This document shows, one piece after another, positions 24,996 to 32,293 of a DNA stretch of 64,000 bases. Positions within the stretch are counted from its first letter, which is position 1, and each line of letters starts with the position of its first letter. Made by a program: the position numbers and the translations under genes. Origin of the DNA: Pirellulales bacterium. Lineage in GTDB: Bacteria > Planctomycetota > Planctomycetia > Pirellulales > Lacipirellulaceae. The stretch lies in contig JALHQZ010000007.1 of assembly GCA_022841705.1 (NCBI GenBank), positions 113,736-177,735 of the forward strand, read 5' to 3'. The notes under the pieces are model-generated. The model was not told the origin of the DNA. It worked only from the letters and a program-made list of their open reading frames with translations, and searched no databases.

Positions 24996-26573
24996 ATGCC
25001 CCCCCTGTTTGGAATTGTCGTCGCTTGCGCATTGGGGTGCGTCCTCGCATTGCTGGGCGCGCCGCTGCTCGCCCGGCTCGCTCACTGGTGTGGTGCGGTA
25101 GATTTACCCGACGGCCATCGCAAGCACCACGAACACGCCATCCCCCGTTGCGGGGGCGTGACGATGGCGCTCGCCGGAGTGTTGGCATTCATTGCCGCAC
25201 TGGCGTACTTCACCGATCCTGTCGCCACACTCTCCGAAGAAGCATGGCTGGTGCGCGGACTGGTGCCGGCGGCGCTGGTGTTGCTCTTGATTGGCATCCT
25301 GGACGATGTCTTTTCGCTGACCGGGATCTATAAACTGATCGGCCAATTTTTGGCGGTGTCGATTCTGGTGGCCAGCGATCGGGCGGTCGAATCAATCAGC
25401 CTTGCCGGCATCGACATTCCGCTGGGCGGGTTGGCGTTGCCCTTTGTGGTTTTCTTCTACCTTGGCGCCGTCAATTCGTTCAACTTGATTGATGGGATTG
25501 ATGGCCTCGCCTCGTCACTGGGCGCACTTGTGCTGGCGACGCTCGGCTGCATGGCGGCGGCCCAAGGTTACACGGCGACCGCGCTGTTGTGCTTCGCTCT
25601 GGTTGGCGGCTTGGTGGGTTTTCTGCGATTCAACTTGCCGCCGGCGCGAATGTACTTGGGCGATACCGGCAGTATGCTCATTGGCCTCGTCGTCGGCGCC
25701 GTGGCGGTGCATTGCTCGATCAAGACCCAAGCCGCGTTTGCGTTGGGGGCGCCGCTGGCCGTATGCGCGCTGCCGATTCTCGACGCCTGCGCCGCGATTA
25801 TCCGCCGCATCACCACGGGGCAAAGCGTTTTCACGGCGGACCGGGGGCATTTGCATCATGCGTTCCTCCAGCGCGGGTTGTCGGTTGGCCAAACGGTCGC
25901 GACATTATCGGCGCTCACCGCGGCAACTTGCGGCAGCGCCCTCTTGAGTTACTTCACGAACAACGATGTCTTCGCGCTGATGTTCTCGGCGAGCATCATT
26001 GCTTCCCTCGCGGTTTCGCGGACGTTTGGGCACAGCGAATGTGCCTTGGTGGCGGGGCGAGTCAGGTCGTTATTTTCACGGTTCGGGCGTGGCGGTCACT
26101 CGCCATCGCAACGCGGTGTCGAAAGCACCGTGCGGTTGCAAGGTCATGCCCAATGGCGGGACGTGTGGAAGATGTTGCGCGAGAACGCGCCGAAGTTCGG
26201 CGTGGTCGGCGTGCAGATGCAGGTCACCATTCCGCGGCTGCATGAGTCATTCTTCGCCACCTGGCAAGATTCGGCCGACGCCGCGCCCGACTTTGCGCCG
26301 TGGCGGATCACCACGCCGATTCGCTTCGGCGACCGCACCGTTGGCCGACTCGCCGTTACGGGCCGCAGCGAAGCCGATTCCACCACGAGCGACATGCAGC
26401 AATTTCTCGAGTTCGCCGAAGTGGTGAACGCCGAGATCGTGCGGATGCTCGCCAGCCCGCAACCGGCAATCGCGACTTCCATGCCGCTGCCGGAGAAATC
26501 TTCCGGCGAGATCAGCGCGGCGCCGATTGCAGTTCGGCCGGGTGAAATTGAATCGACGTCGGTGGCGAATTGA
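24996..26573 (+). CDS. WecA/MraY-like polyprenyl-phosphate sugar-1-phosphate transferase with cytosolic tail
   Basis: A 525-residue polytopic enzyme. The first 350 residues form the transferase: DLPDGHRKHHEHAIPRCGGV, ILDDVFSLTGIYK, NSFNLIDGIDGLASSLG, GDTGSMLIGL and DRGHLHHAFLQRGLS are the Mg- and nucleotide-binding loops of the family. It would move a HexNAc-1-phosphate from a UDP-sugar to undecaprenyl phosphate, starting O-antigen or exopolysaccharide repeat units. After residue 365 a soluble domain of about 160 residues follows (WRITTPIRFGDRTVGRLAVT), not part of the E. coli enzyme. GGAG at 24982 supports the start. Which glycan it serves is unknown. Confidence 0.88.
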   Translation: MPPLFGIVVACALGCVLALLGAPLLARLAHWCGAVDLPDGHRKHHEHAIPRCGGVTMALAGVLAFIAALAYFTDPVATLSEEAWLVRGLVPAALVLLLIGILDDVFSLTGIYKLIGQFLAVSILVASDRAVESISLAGIDIPLGGLALPFVVFFYLGAVNSFNLIDGIDGLASSLGALVLATLGCMAAAQGYTATALLCFALVGGLVGFLRFNLPPARMYLGDTGSMLIGLVVGAVAVHCSIKTQAAFALGAPLAVCALPILDACAAIIRRITTGQSVFTADRGHLHHAFLQRGLSVGQTVATLSALTAATCGSALLSYFTNNDVFALMFSASIIASLAVSRTFGHSECALVAGRVRSLFSRFGRGGHSPSQRGVESTVRLQGHAQWRDVWKMLRENAPKFGVVGVQMQVTIPRLHESFFATWQDSADAAPDFAPWRITTPIRFGDRTVGRLAVTGRSEADSTTSDMQQFLEFAEVVNAEIVRMLASPQPAIATSMPLPEKSSGEISAAPIAVRPGEIESTSVAN

Positions 26574-26622
26574 GTCTTGGCGCTCGCTCAGCGCGGGCCT
26601 GACCGCTGCCGAGAAAAGCCAC

Positions 26623-27372
26623 TTACATGCGAAGCCGATGTTCGGCAAGTTGTTCGAAGAGCGCGTTGCACTCGGCAAGCAGTGGTCGTAACTCACTAGC
26701 CAACTCAACCACCTTGCGGCGGTAAGGACCGAACGAAGTGGTCAGCGCGACCTTATCATAGAAGAAGGGCGCCCAAGCGCCATCGGTCTCGCGCAGGCCT
26801 GGTGGCCAAGCGAGCATTTCTTCGTAGAAGGGAATGTCGAGCGAATCGCAAATCGCCAACAGCATCCCGCGCGGGTTTTCGAGCACATCTTGCGCATCAA
26901 TTACTAATGGAAATCCACCAGTTGCAATCCGTAGCGATTGAAATAATTCCACCTGCTGTGGCAGACCTGTATCGGCCAGCGTCGGTGACGGAATAAACTC
27001 AATCAACGATGTGAGCATTTCCCACGGATCGCGAATCAGAAAGCAGTTGGTCAAGTCGTTAATCCACTCGCGGCCCACGTTAGGCAGCAAGTGATGCGCC
27101 ATCTGCTTTTGATAGAAGAGCGTGGCGCCATTGGGCACGGGACCGGTCAGCCAGTTGGTTACGCGACGCCAATCGGCATCGTGACGGGCGAGCGTTTCAT
27201 CAAACCCGGGATGGCGACGATCTTGCGTGACCTGCAAGTAGTGTGCGTAGAGGGGTTCATCACACACGAAGGCATCCGGGCGGGCGCCAAACGAACGCAT
27301 CATCGCCGTGGAGATATTCCGCGGGCCGGACCACATGGCGAGGCGGACAGTTGGGGCAGTCGTGGTCGGCAT
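26623..27372 (-). CDS. Sulfotransferase-like P-loop protein
   Basis: A 249-residue protein. RLAMWSGPRNISTAMMRSFG is the 5'-phosphosulfate-binding loop of a sulfotransferase-like group found in bacteria and eukaryotes. FLIRDPWEMLTSL is the 3'-phosphate motif with a conserved Arg, and PLVIDAQDVLENPRGML follows. It probably uses PAPS to sulfate a small molecule or carbohydrate. The start is the only ATG before the P-loop. The parS-like sites lie directly upstream. Confidence 0.82.
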   Translation of the reverse strand: MPTTTAPTVRLAMWSGPRNISTAMMRSFGARPDAFVCDEPLYAHYLQVTQDRRHPGFDETLARHDADWRRVTNWLTGPVPNGATLFYQKQMAHHLLPNVGREWINDLTNCFLIRDPWEMLTSLIEFIPSPTLADTGLPQQVELFQSLRIATGGFPLVIDAQDVLENPRGMLLAICDSLDIPFYEEMLAWPPGLRETDGAWAPFFYDKVALTTSFGPYRRKVVELASELRPLLAECNALFEQLAEHRLRM

Positions 27373-27390
27373 ACGGCCAAGAACTCTGGA

Positions 27391-27412
27391 AATTGTTCCA
27401 CGTGGAACAATT
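27391..27412. promoter_or_regulatory. parS-like site 1
   Basis: A perfect 22-bp palindrome containing TGTTCCACGTGGAACA (27394-27409), matching the bacterial parS consensus TGTTNCACGTGNAACA bound by ParB. Noncoding, upstream of the sulfotransferase-like gene. Confidence 0.85.
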
Positions 27413-27424
27413 TGTCCGCCGTGA

Positions 27425-27444
27425 AATGTTCCACGTGGAACATT
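27425..27444. promoter_or_regulatory. parS-like site 2
   Basis: A perfect 20-bp palindrome with the same core TGTTCCACGTGGAACA (27427-27442). Its centre is 33 bp from that of site 1, about three helical turns, so two ParB dimers could sit on the same face of the DNA. Confidence 0.85.
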
Positions 27445-27517
27445 CCAATCGGGGGGTGGCTACAATTTGGCCTCAACAGCGACGCAGTTTAACGTGGCCA
27501 CAATTACGGGTTGACGC

Positions 27518-28708
27518 CTACCGTTCGGGGAGCTTCTCGAACTTGTACTCGTGGCCCCGGTCGCGGATGACTTCGGCTTTGACGATCTTGTCGGGCTGCA
27601 TCGGGCCGCGTTTTTCGGGATCGATCTTTTGCAGTTCGCCCAGGACTTCGAAGCCTTCGATCACTCGGCCGAAAGCGGTGTGGCGGCCGTCGAGGTGCCC
27701 GGTCGGGACGAAGGTGAGGAAGAACTGCGAGCCGCCGGTGTCGCGACCGGCGTGGGCCATGCTGAGGGTGCCGCGGAAGTGATGGCGGGCGTTGGGCTCA
27801 TAGCATTCGCAGGCAATGGAGTAGCCGGGGCCGCCGCTACCGGTGCCGGTGGGGTCGCCCCCTTGAGCCATGAAGTGGGGGAGGACGCGATGGAAGGTCA
27901 GCCCATCGTAGTAGCCCTTCTTCACCAGTGTGATGAAGTTAGCCGTGGCGATGGGCGCTTCGTTCTCGAACAGCTCGATGACAATGTCCCCTTTGCTTGT
28001 GGAAAGCTTCACACGCGGCAAGTCGTCGGCCTCCGCTTCAGCCGCGCGAATCTTTTGTTCGTCGGCCCACAACTGCTTGTACTTTTCAAGCTGCGCGGCG
28101 AAACCCATCGCTAGACCAAAGGCTTCTTGCGCGGGGCCTTCTTTCGTGGGCGGCTTGTCCAGCGCGCCACTCGCTTTGGCTTGGTCGAGATACTTTTGCG
28201 CCAGATCGAAATCGTTGGTGGCGAACGCGGCAAGGATTCCCCATACTGGCAACTCGGGCGTCGCATCACCGCCGGCCAAAAGCGCGGCGATCAGCGGCAG
28301 CGCGCGTTCGTAACTATCACCTCCATCTTGAGCGGCGCCGTTCGGAAAGACCCGGCCGACAACGCTGTGCTCGACGATCGCCACCAACAGTTTCCCGATG
28401 TTGGGGTCCGCTTTCGGATCAAGCTTGTAGAGCTCAACCGCGCGATCGACCATCGTGTTGACGAGCTTACCGGCCGCGGAGACTTTGGCGCCGAGCGCGG
28501 CGTTAATTTCGGCTTGCCGCTCGGGGTTGGCGGTTTGGTATTCACCGCGGAGCGTTTCGATTTCGGTGATCGCGGCCTTGTAGTCAGCCTGCGACTGCGT
28601 ATAGGCCGCTTGCGCTTCGGCGAACGTGGGTTGCGGCGGCGCCGTTTCCTGGGCGGCAAGGTGCGAAGTGCAGAACAGCAGCAGGGTGGCGAGAAGAATT
28701 CGGCTCAT
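27518..28708 (-). CDS. Cyclophilin-type peptidylprolyl isomerase, exported
   Basis: A 396-residue protein. A signal peptide (MSRILLATLLLFCTSHLAAQ) leads into about 210 residues of helical repeats (EAQAAYTQSQADYKAAITEI), then a complete cyclophilin domain from about residue 230. Catalytic segments are TFHRVLPHFMAQGGDPTGTG, SMAHAGRDTGGSQFFLTF and LDGRHTAFGRVIEG. The N-terminal helical part is unusual for plain PpiA enzymes and may recruit clients or partners in the periplasm. It diverges from rsmD across a repeat-filled gap. Confidence 0.92.
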   Translation of the reverse strand: MSRILLATLLLFCTSHLAAQETAPPQPTFAEAQAAYTQSQADYKAAITEIETLRGEYQTANPERQAEINAALGAKVSAAGKLVNTMVDRAVELYKLDPKADPNIGKLLVAIVEHSVVGRVFPNGAAQDGGDSYERALPLIAALLAGGDATPELPVWGILAAFATNDFDLAQKYLDQAKASGALDKPPTKEGPAQEAFGLAMGFAAQLEKYKQLWADEQKIRAAEAEADDLPRVKLSTSKGDIVIELFENEAPIATANFITLVKKGYYDGLTFHRVLPHFMAQGGDPTGTGSGGPGYSIACECYEPNARHHFRGTLSMAHAGRDTGGSQFFLTFVPTGHLDGRHTAFGRVIEGFEVLGELQKIDPEKRGPMQPDKIVKAEVIRDRGHEYKFEKLPER

Positions 28709-28787
28709 AATGCTGGTGAAATTCGAGTGGAGGGGTCGAGGGGTAGGAGCGTTCAGCGTACCATAAGAGCCGGTGAGTTGAGAACCT

Positions 28788-28870
28788 GTACGACGGGCTC
28801 CCCACCACGTACGACGGGCTTCTCAGCCCGTCGGGAAGAATGCTCGGCGGGCTGAGAAGCCCGTCGTACA
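28788..28870. repeat. Inverted palindromic repeat, TACGACGGGCT family
   Basis: Arms GTACGACGGGCTTCTCAGCC (from 28809) and GGGCTGAGAAGCCCGTCGTA (to 28868) are inverted copies around a 12-base spacer. A third partial copy (GTACGACGGGCTC) lies at 28788-28800. It fills the space between divergent cyclophilin and rsmD genes; another copy is at 14202-14268. Confidence 0.8.
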
Positions 28871-28876
28871 TGTGTG

Positions 28877-29491
28877 ATGCCGAAGAAACCTGCCACGCCT
28901 GAACCGCTGCGGAATGATTCCGAGCTAAAAATCATCGGCGGGACGATGCGCGGGCGGAAGCTTAACTACCACGGCGACCCCGTCACCCGGCCGATGAAGC
29001 ACCGCGTGCGCGAGGCGATTTTCAATCTCATCGGCGTGGAGGCGAAGGGCCGGCATGCGTTCGATCTGTTCGCGGGGACCGGCGCGCTGGGCATCGAAGC
29101 CCTCAGCCGCGGCGCCGAGCGGCTCACACTGATCGAGCGGCACATTCCCACGTCGCGCGTCATTCGCCAGAACCTCGCCGAGCTCGGCGTCATTGAGCAG
29201 AGCGAACTGTTGGAGACGAGCGCCTTGTTGTGGGGCCAGCGCGATCTGCCGGCGCTCGCCGCATCGCTCGGCTCGCGGCCCTGGCTGGTGTTCATCAGCC
29301 CGCCGTATTCGTTCTTCGTGGATCGCGTGGCCGAGATGCTTGCGCTGATCACCGCGCTGCAAACGCATGCGCCCGAGCAAAGCACGCTGGTGGTGGAAAC
29401 CGATCAGCGGTTCGACTTCACGCCACTGGGCGACGCATGGGATGTGCGCGAATACCCGCCGGCCCGCGTGGGGCTGTGGCGGAAGAGTTGA
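28877..29491 (+). CDS. rsmD: 16S rRNA (guanine966-N2)-methyltransferase RsmD
   Basis: A 204-residue class I methyltransferase. KIIGGTMRGRKLNYHG is the N-terminal RNA-binding signature of RsmD, RPMKHRVREAIFNLI follows, and DLFAGTGALGIEALSRGA binds SAM. The catalytic motif reads SPPY instead of the usual DPPY of RsmD, a substitution tolerated in related N-methyltransferases. It modifies G966 of small-subunit rRNA. The ATG at 28877 directly follows the repeat; a GTG three bases earlier is equally in frame. Confidence 0.9.
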   Translation: MPKKPATPEPLRNDSELKIIGGTMRGRKLNYHGDPVTRPMKHRVREAIFNLIGVEAKGRHAFDLFAGTGALGIEALSRGAERLTLIERHIPTSRVIRQNLAELGVIEQSELLETSALLWGQRDLPALAASLGSRPWLVFISPPYSFFVDRVAEMLALITALQTHAPEQSTLVVETDQRFDFTPLGDAWDVREYPPARVGLWRKS

Positions 29492-29561
29492 ATGGCACCG
29501 CCCCATTTGAGTGTCACCTGATCCGAGTAAAATCGCAAACAGAAAAAATCGGCCTTTTCGC

Positions 29562-29591
29562 TTGACTTTGCGGGGGAGTTTTGATTATCGT
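29562..29591 (+). promoter_or_regulatory. Candidate sigma70 promoter for the PEP-CTERM gene
   Basis: TTGACT (29562-29567), 18 bases, TATCGT (29586-29591). It is followed by a long leader with a 7-bp hairpin (TTGCGTC/GACGCAA, 29642-29663) before the ATG at 29779. Confidence 0.45.
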
Positions 29592-29778
29592 GATGGCAGT
29601 TTGATTTTTCTTCTCGCAGCGGAGGTGTGGTGACAGGAACATTGCGTCGTTCTTAGGACGCAAAATAACGCGGAGCTCAAGGACGATGTTCGTCGGCCTC
29701 GCTCCAAGGTCAAGCTGGTTTTTGCCGCTTGGCCACACTCGTTTTTCCTTGTTCCATCACCCCACGCGAGATCTTCTC

Positions 29779-30867
29779 ATGCCAGCCACTTCGTTTCGTT
29801 TTTTCCAATTCTGCTGCGCTCCCGCGGCAGTTCTGCTGTCGTCCCTGCTGGGCCCCGCCGCCTCGGGCGTTCAATTCTCGTTTCTCGATCCCGCCTACAC
29901 CCAACAGATTTACGCGGGGCCCAATGTTGGGATTCCTGGCGCCTGGACCTCCACGAACCAGCTTATCGCGCGCAAGAGCGGCATTCCCGACATCGTGGAG
30001 TACAACGCCACTCCCAACACGGTCTACCAAGGGACCAACCTCCATGGCGTGACGGTCACGCACACCATTGCTGGGCTCGCCAGTGGGGCGAATATCACGC
30101 GGGGCACCAATGGGTTCCTCTACTTGCCCACGCAAGCCGGCTTGCAGCGCGTTGACCCCAGCAACTGGGCCACGCCCGCAGCGACCGTCACTACCGCGGG
30201 GGGGCCGGGGTACGGGGTGAACGCCTTGCCCAATGGCAACATCGTCTACGCGGCGGGTGGCGGCAGCACCGACATTCGCATCTACAATCCCACGGCCAAC
30301 ACCGATGTGTCGGTCTTCACTGCTCCCGCGCTGATTGACGACATTGAAACGAGCCTCACCGGCCTGATCGCGCTCGCGGGGCAAGGGAACAACACGATCA
30401 CCCTTCTCAACAGCGCGGGAGGTTTGATTCAAACGTTTCCCACGACCAACTTCCCCGATGGCTTGGCGTTCGCCACCATGGCCTCGCCCCCCGCGCTCTA
30501 CAGCAACGACAATCGTGGCACGATTACGCGGTACGACTTTGCGAGTGGCTACACCGCAGCTCCGACCAACGTTCAGGTGATCGCCTCCGGCGGTTCGTAC
30601 GGCGACATTGCGACCCCGGGTCCAGACTGCGCGTTCTATGTCACGCAGTTTTTCAACAATGGCATCAATGGATCCGCGCTGTTCGGCACAACGTGGGACA
30701 ACAATGTCGTGAACAACGATTCCTCGATCATCCGCATCGGCGCGAAGCAGGGCTGCCTCTTTGATCCGCCGGTCGGCTTTAGTGTTCCTGAACCGAACAG
30801 CTTGGCGATCCTTGCGCTCGCCTTGAGCTTGGTCACTGGAGTCCGGCAGCACTGGAACCGGCGTTAG
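29779..30867 (+). CDS. PEP-CTERM sorting-domain protein
   Basis: A 362-residue exported protein: signal peptide (AVLLSSLLGPAASG), a propeller-like body with repeats such as GVNALPNGNIVYAAGGGST and GLIALAGQGNNTITLLNSAG, and a C-terminal VPEPNSLAILALALSL helix ending in RQHWNRR. This is the PEP-CTERM anchor (Pro-Glu-Pro, hydrophobic helix, basic end) that EpsH/exosortase cuts at the membrane. It is probably a secreted or matrix protein. The exosortase is not in the window. I prefer the ATG at 29779 because it begins the signal peptide; 31 upstream codons lack any feature. Confidence 0.8.
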   Translation: MPATSFRFFQFCCAPAAVLLSSLLGPAASGVQFSFLDPAYTQQIYAGPNVGIPGAWTSTNQLIARKSGIPDIVEYNATPNTVYQGTNLHGVTVTHTIAGLASGANITRGTNGFLYLPTQAGLQRVDPSNWATPAATVTTAGGPGYGVNALPNGNIVYAAGGGSTDIRIYNPTANTDVSVFTAPALIDDIETSLTGLIALAGQGNNTITLLNSAGGLIQTFPTTNFPDGLAFATMASPPALYSNDNRGTITRYDFASGYTAAPTNVQVIASGGSYGDIATPGPDCAFYVTQFFNNGINGSALFGTTWDNNVVNNDSSIIRIGAKQGCLFDPPVGFSVPEPNSLAILALALSLVTGVRQHWNRR

Positions 30868-31396
30868 CGACCGCTGAACACCCGTCGCCAACATGAAGGT
30901 TGGCGGCGGTGACCGTCGAGGCCTTGTCGGACAGAGCCTTGTCGAGGAAGCCGATTCACCGAGAAGACTCGTGAACGGGCCTCGGTGCGGATTGATTTGT
31001 CGGCCACCCGACCTAGTGTCAACGCCGGGCAAATTAAGCCGCTGCGCGGCGGAAGACCAGCTCGACTCGCCATTCTAACCGACTCCACCGGCCGAAAGTC
31101 GCGCGCGGACGCCAGTCCGTAGGAACTGAACGCACTTCGCTTGCGGCAGCCTCACTTCCTACGGCGCGGACGCCGCACTGACATTCGGCCGGTGGAGATT
31201 CTTCTCCTGGTGAGAGGGAACCGGCCGAAAGTCAGTGCCACCCAGGTCACTACATCACTCCTAAGTGCTAGCACGCCTCAAGATTTTCATCTTGACCCAG
31301 CGCGGCTATGCCGGGCATCATGCTGCTCCGCCCGATCCCCGAACGTTGATCGGCGCGTGAGGACAACTAAGACCCGTGTGAATGGAGTTACACATC
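30868..31396. other. Non-coding, repeat-rich interval
   Basis: A 529-base region without a credible gene. It holds a hairpin just after the PEP-CTERM stop (CGCCAAC/GTTGGCG, 30886-30905, no T tract), the inverted repeat at 31083-31237, and a small hairpin CAAGAT-TTTC-ATCTTG at about 31279-31294 in the leader of the DUF2513 gene. Confidence 0.5.
31083..31237. repeat. Composite inverted and direct repeat, CACCGGCCGAAAGTC family
   Basis: CTCCACCGGCCGAAAGTC (31083-31100) has an inverted copy with one mismatch at 31180-31197 and a direct partial copy at 31221-31237. Nested inside are CCGTAGGAA/TTCCTACGG (31117-31125, 31156-31164) and a direct repeat GCGCGGACGCC (31103 and 31164). The inner pair has the GTAG/CTAC ends seen in the other palindromes. 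Confidence 0.7.
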
Positions 31397-32056
31397 ATGC
31401 AACGAGATTTGGATCTCGCCCGACAGATTCTGTTTGACCTGGAGGCCCACGGGCCAGAGACTTCGCTTGCGAACTTGCGGCCCCATCAACTCGGCGAGCC
31501 GCGCAGCAATAACGAACTCGATGAACGGGTGCGCTATCACCTGCGGCTACTGGTCGATGCGGGGTTGGTGAAGGAAGTCGAACGCACCACGGCCGGCGTG
31601 GCGAGTGTGCGGCTGACCAACTCCGGCCACGAGCTGCTGGAACTGGCCCGAAGCGAGCCCAACTGGCGCGAAGCGAAGCGGATTTGCCGGGAGCGGACGG
31701 GCGGGCTGTCGCTCGCGGTGGTGCGCACCCTGCTGGTGAAGTGGGCCGTGCAGGCGACGGCCGGCGAGTTTGATGCCCCGGCTGGTCGGCGCTATCGTCG
31801 GCCGGTGCGGAGCTACCGTGAGACGCCGCCGCTGGTGCCCTCGGTGTGGGAACAGGAAGTGGATGAAGCGGCACCGGGCTGGCGCTTGGCGGGGCATCGG
31901 CCGACCCGATATGGGGCGTCAGAGTATCGGCCCGATTATCGCGAGACATTCGCCTGGACGGATGCCTCCGACACCCGGCCGCGATATGTGGAAGAAGGTT
32001 ACTATCGCGCCCCGGCGGAGGAGATTGGGGTGACGTTGCCGATTTATGTGGTGTAG
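31397..32056 (+). CDS. DUF2513-like winged-helix protein
   Basis: A 219-residue protein beginning MQRDLDLARQILFDLE, the usual opening of DUF2513 proteins. A winged-helix-like part follows (ERVRYHLRLLVDAGLVKEVE, SVRLTNSGHELLELA). The family occurs often near prophages and defence genes; its role is unknown. After about residue 125 the protein has an Arg/Tyr/Pro-rich tail (RRYRRPVRSYRETPP) that is not part of the domain. GGAG nine bases upstream fixes the ATG at 31397. A strong terminator follows. Confidence 0.7.
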   Translation: MQRDLDLARQILFDLEAHGPETSLANLRPHQLGEPRSNNELDERVRYHLRLLVDAGLVKEVERTTAGVASVRLTNSGHELLELARSEPNWREAKRICRERTGGLSLAVVRTLLVKWAVQATAGEFDAPAGRRYRRPVRSYRETPPLVPSVWEQEVDEAAPGWRLAGHRPTRYGASEYRPDYRETFAWTDASDTRPRYVEEGYYRAPAEEIGVTLPIYVV

Positions 32057-32114
32057 TTAGATGTGGAGGACGGGCTCCGTGGAGCGTCGCCCTCCCGATG
32101 TGTTGAACGTTGAG

Positions 32115-32152
32115 AACGCGGGGCTGGCCTCGAAAGCCAGTCCCGCGTTTTT
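32115..32152 (+). terminator. Rho-independent terminator after the DUF2513 gene
   Basis: A 14-bp stem with one G-T pair (AACGCGGG... paired with ...CCCGCGTT), a 7-base loop, and TTTTT running to 32152. It ends the DUF2513 transcript 60 bases after the stop codon. Confidence 0.87.
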
Positions 32153-32196
32153 GTTGGTGGCGATTGTGCCGATTCGATGAATCGCGCGGGCGTTTG

Positions 32197-32225
32197 TTGA
32201 CACTGCCGGTGGCCGCCGTTAGGGT
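32197..32225 (+). promoter_or_regulatory. Sigma70-like promoter of the pilus/secretion operon
   Basis: A perfect TTGACA (32197-32202), exactly 17 bases, then TAGGGT (32220-32225). The weak -10 may mean activation is needed. It lies between the terminator and the first ATPase gene (start 32294). Confidence 0.5.
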
Positions 32226-32293
32226 AGGTGAAAGAGGGACTTTGCGCCCTTTTCGTGCCTATTTCTGTGCTCTCACCGCCAACTCACCGCGCC

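Noticed and set aside
30886..30907. Hairpin after the PEP-CTERM gene as a rho-independent terminator
   Set aside because: The stem is good but no run of T follows.
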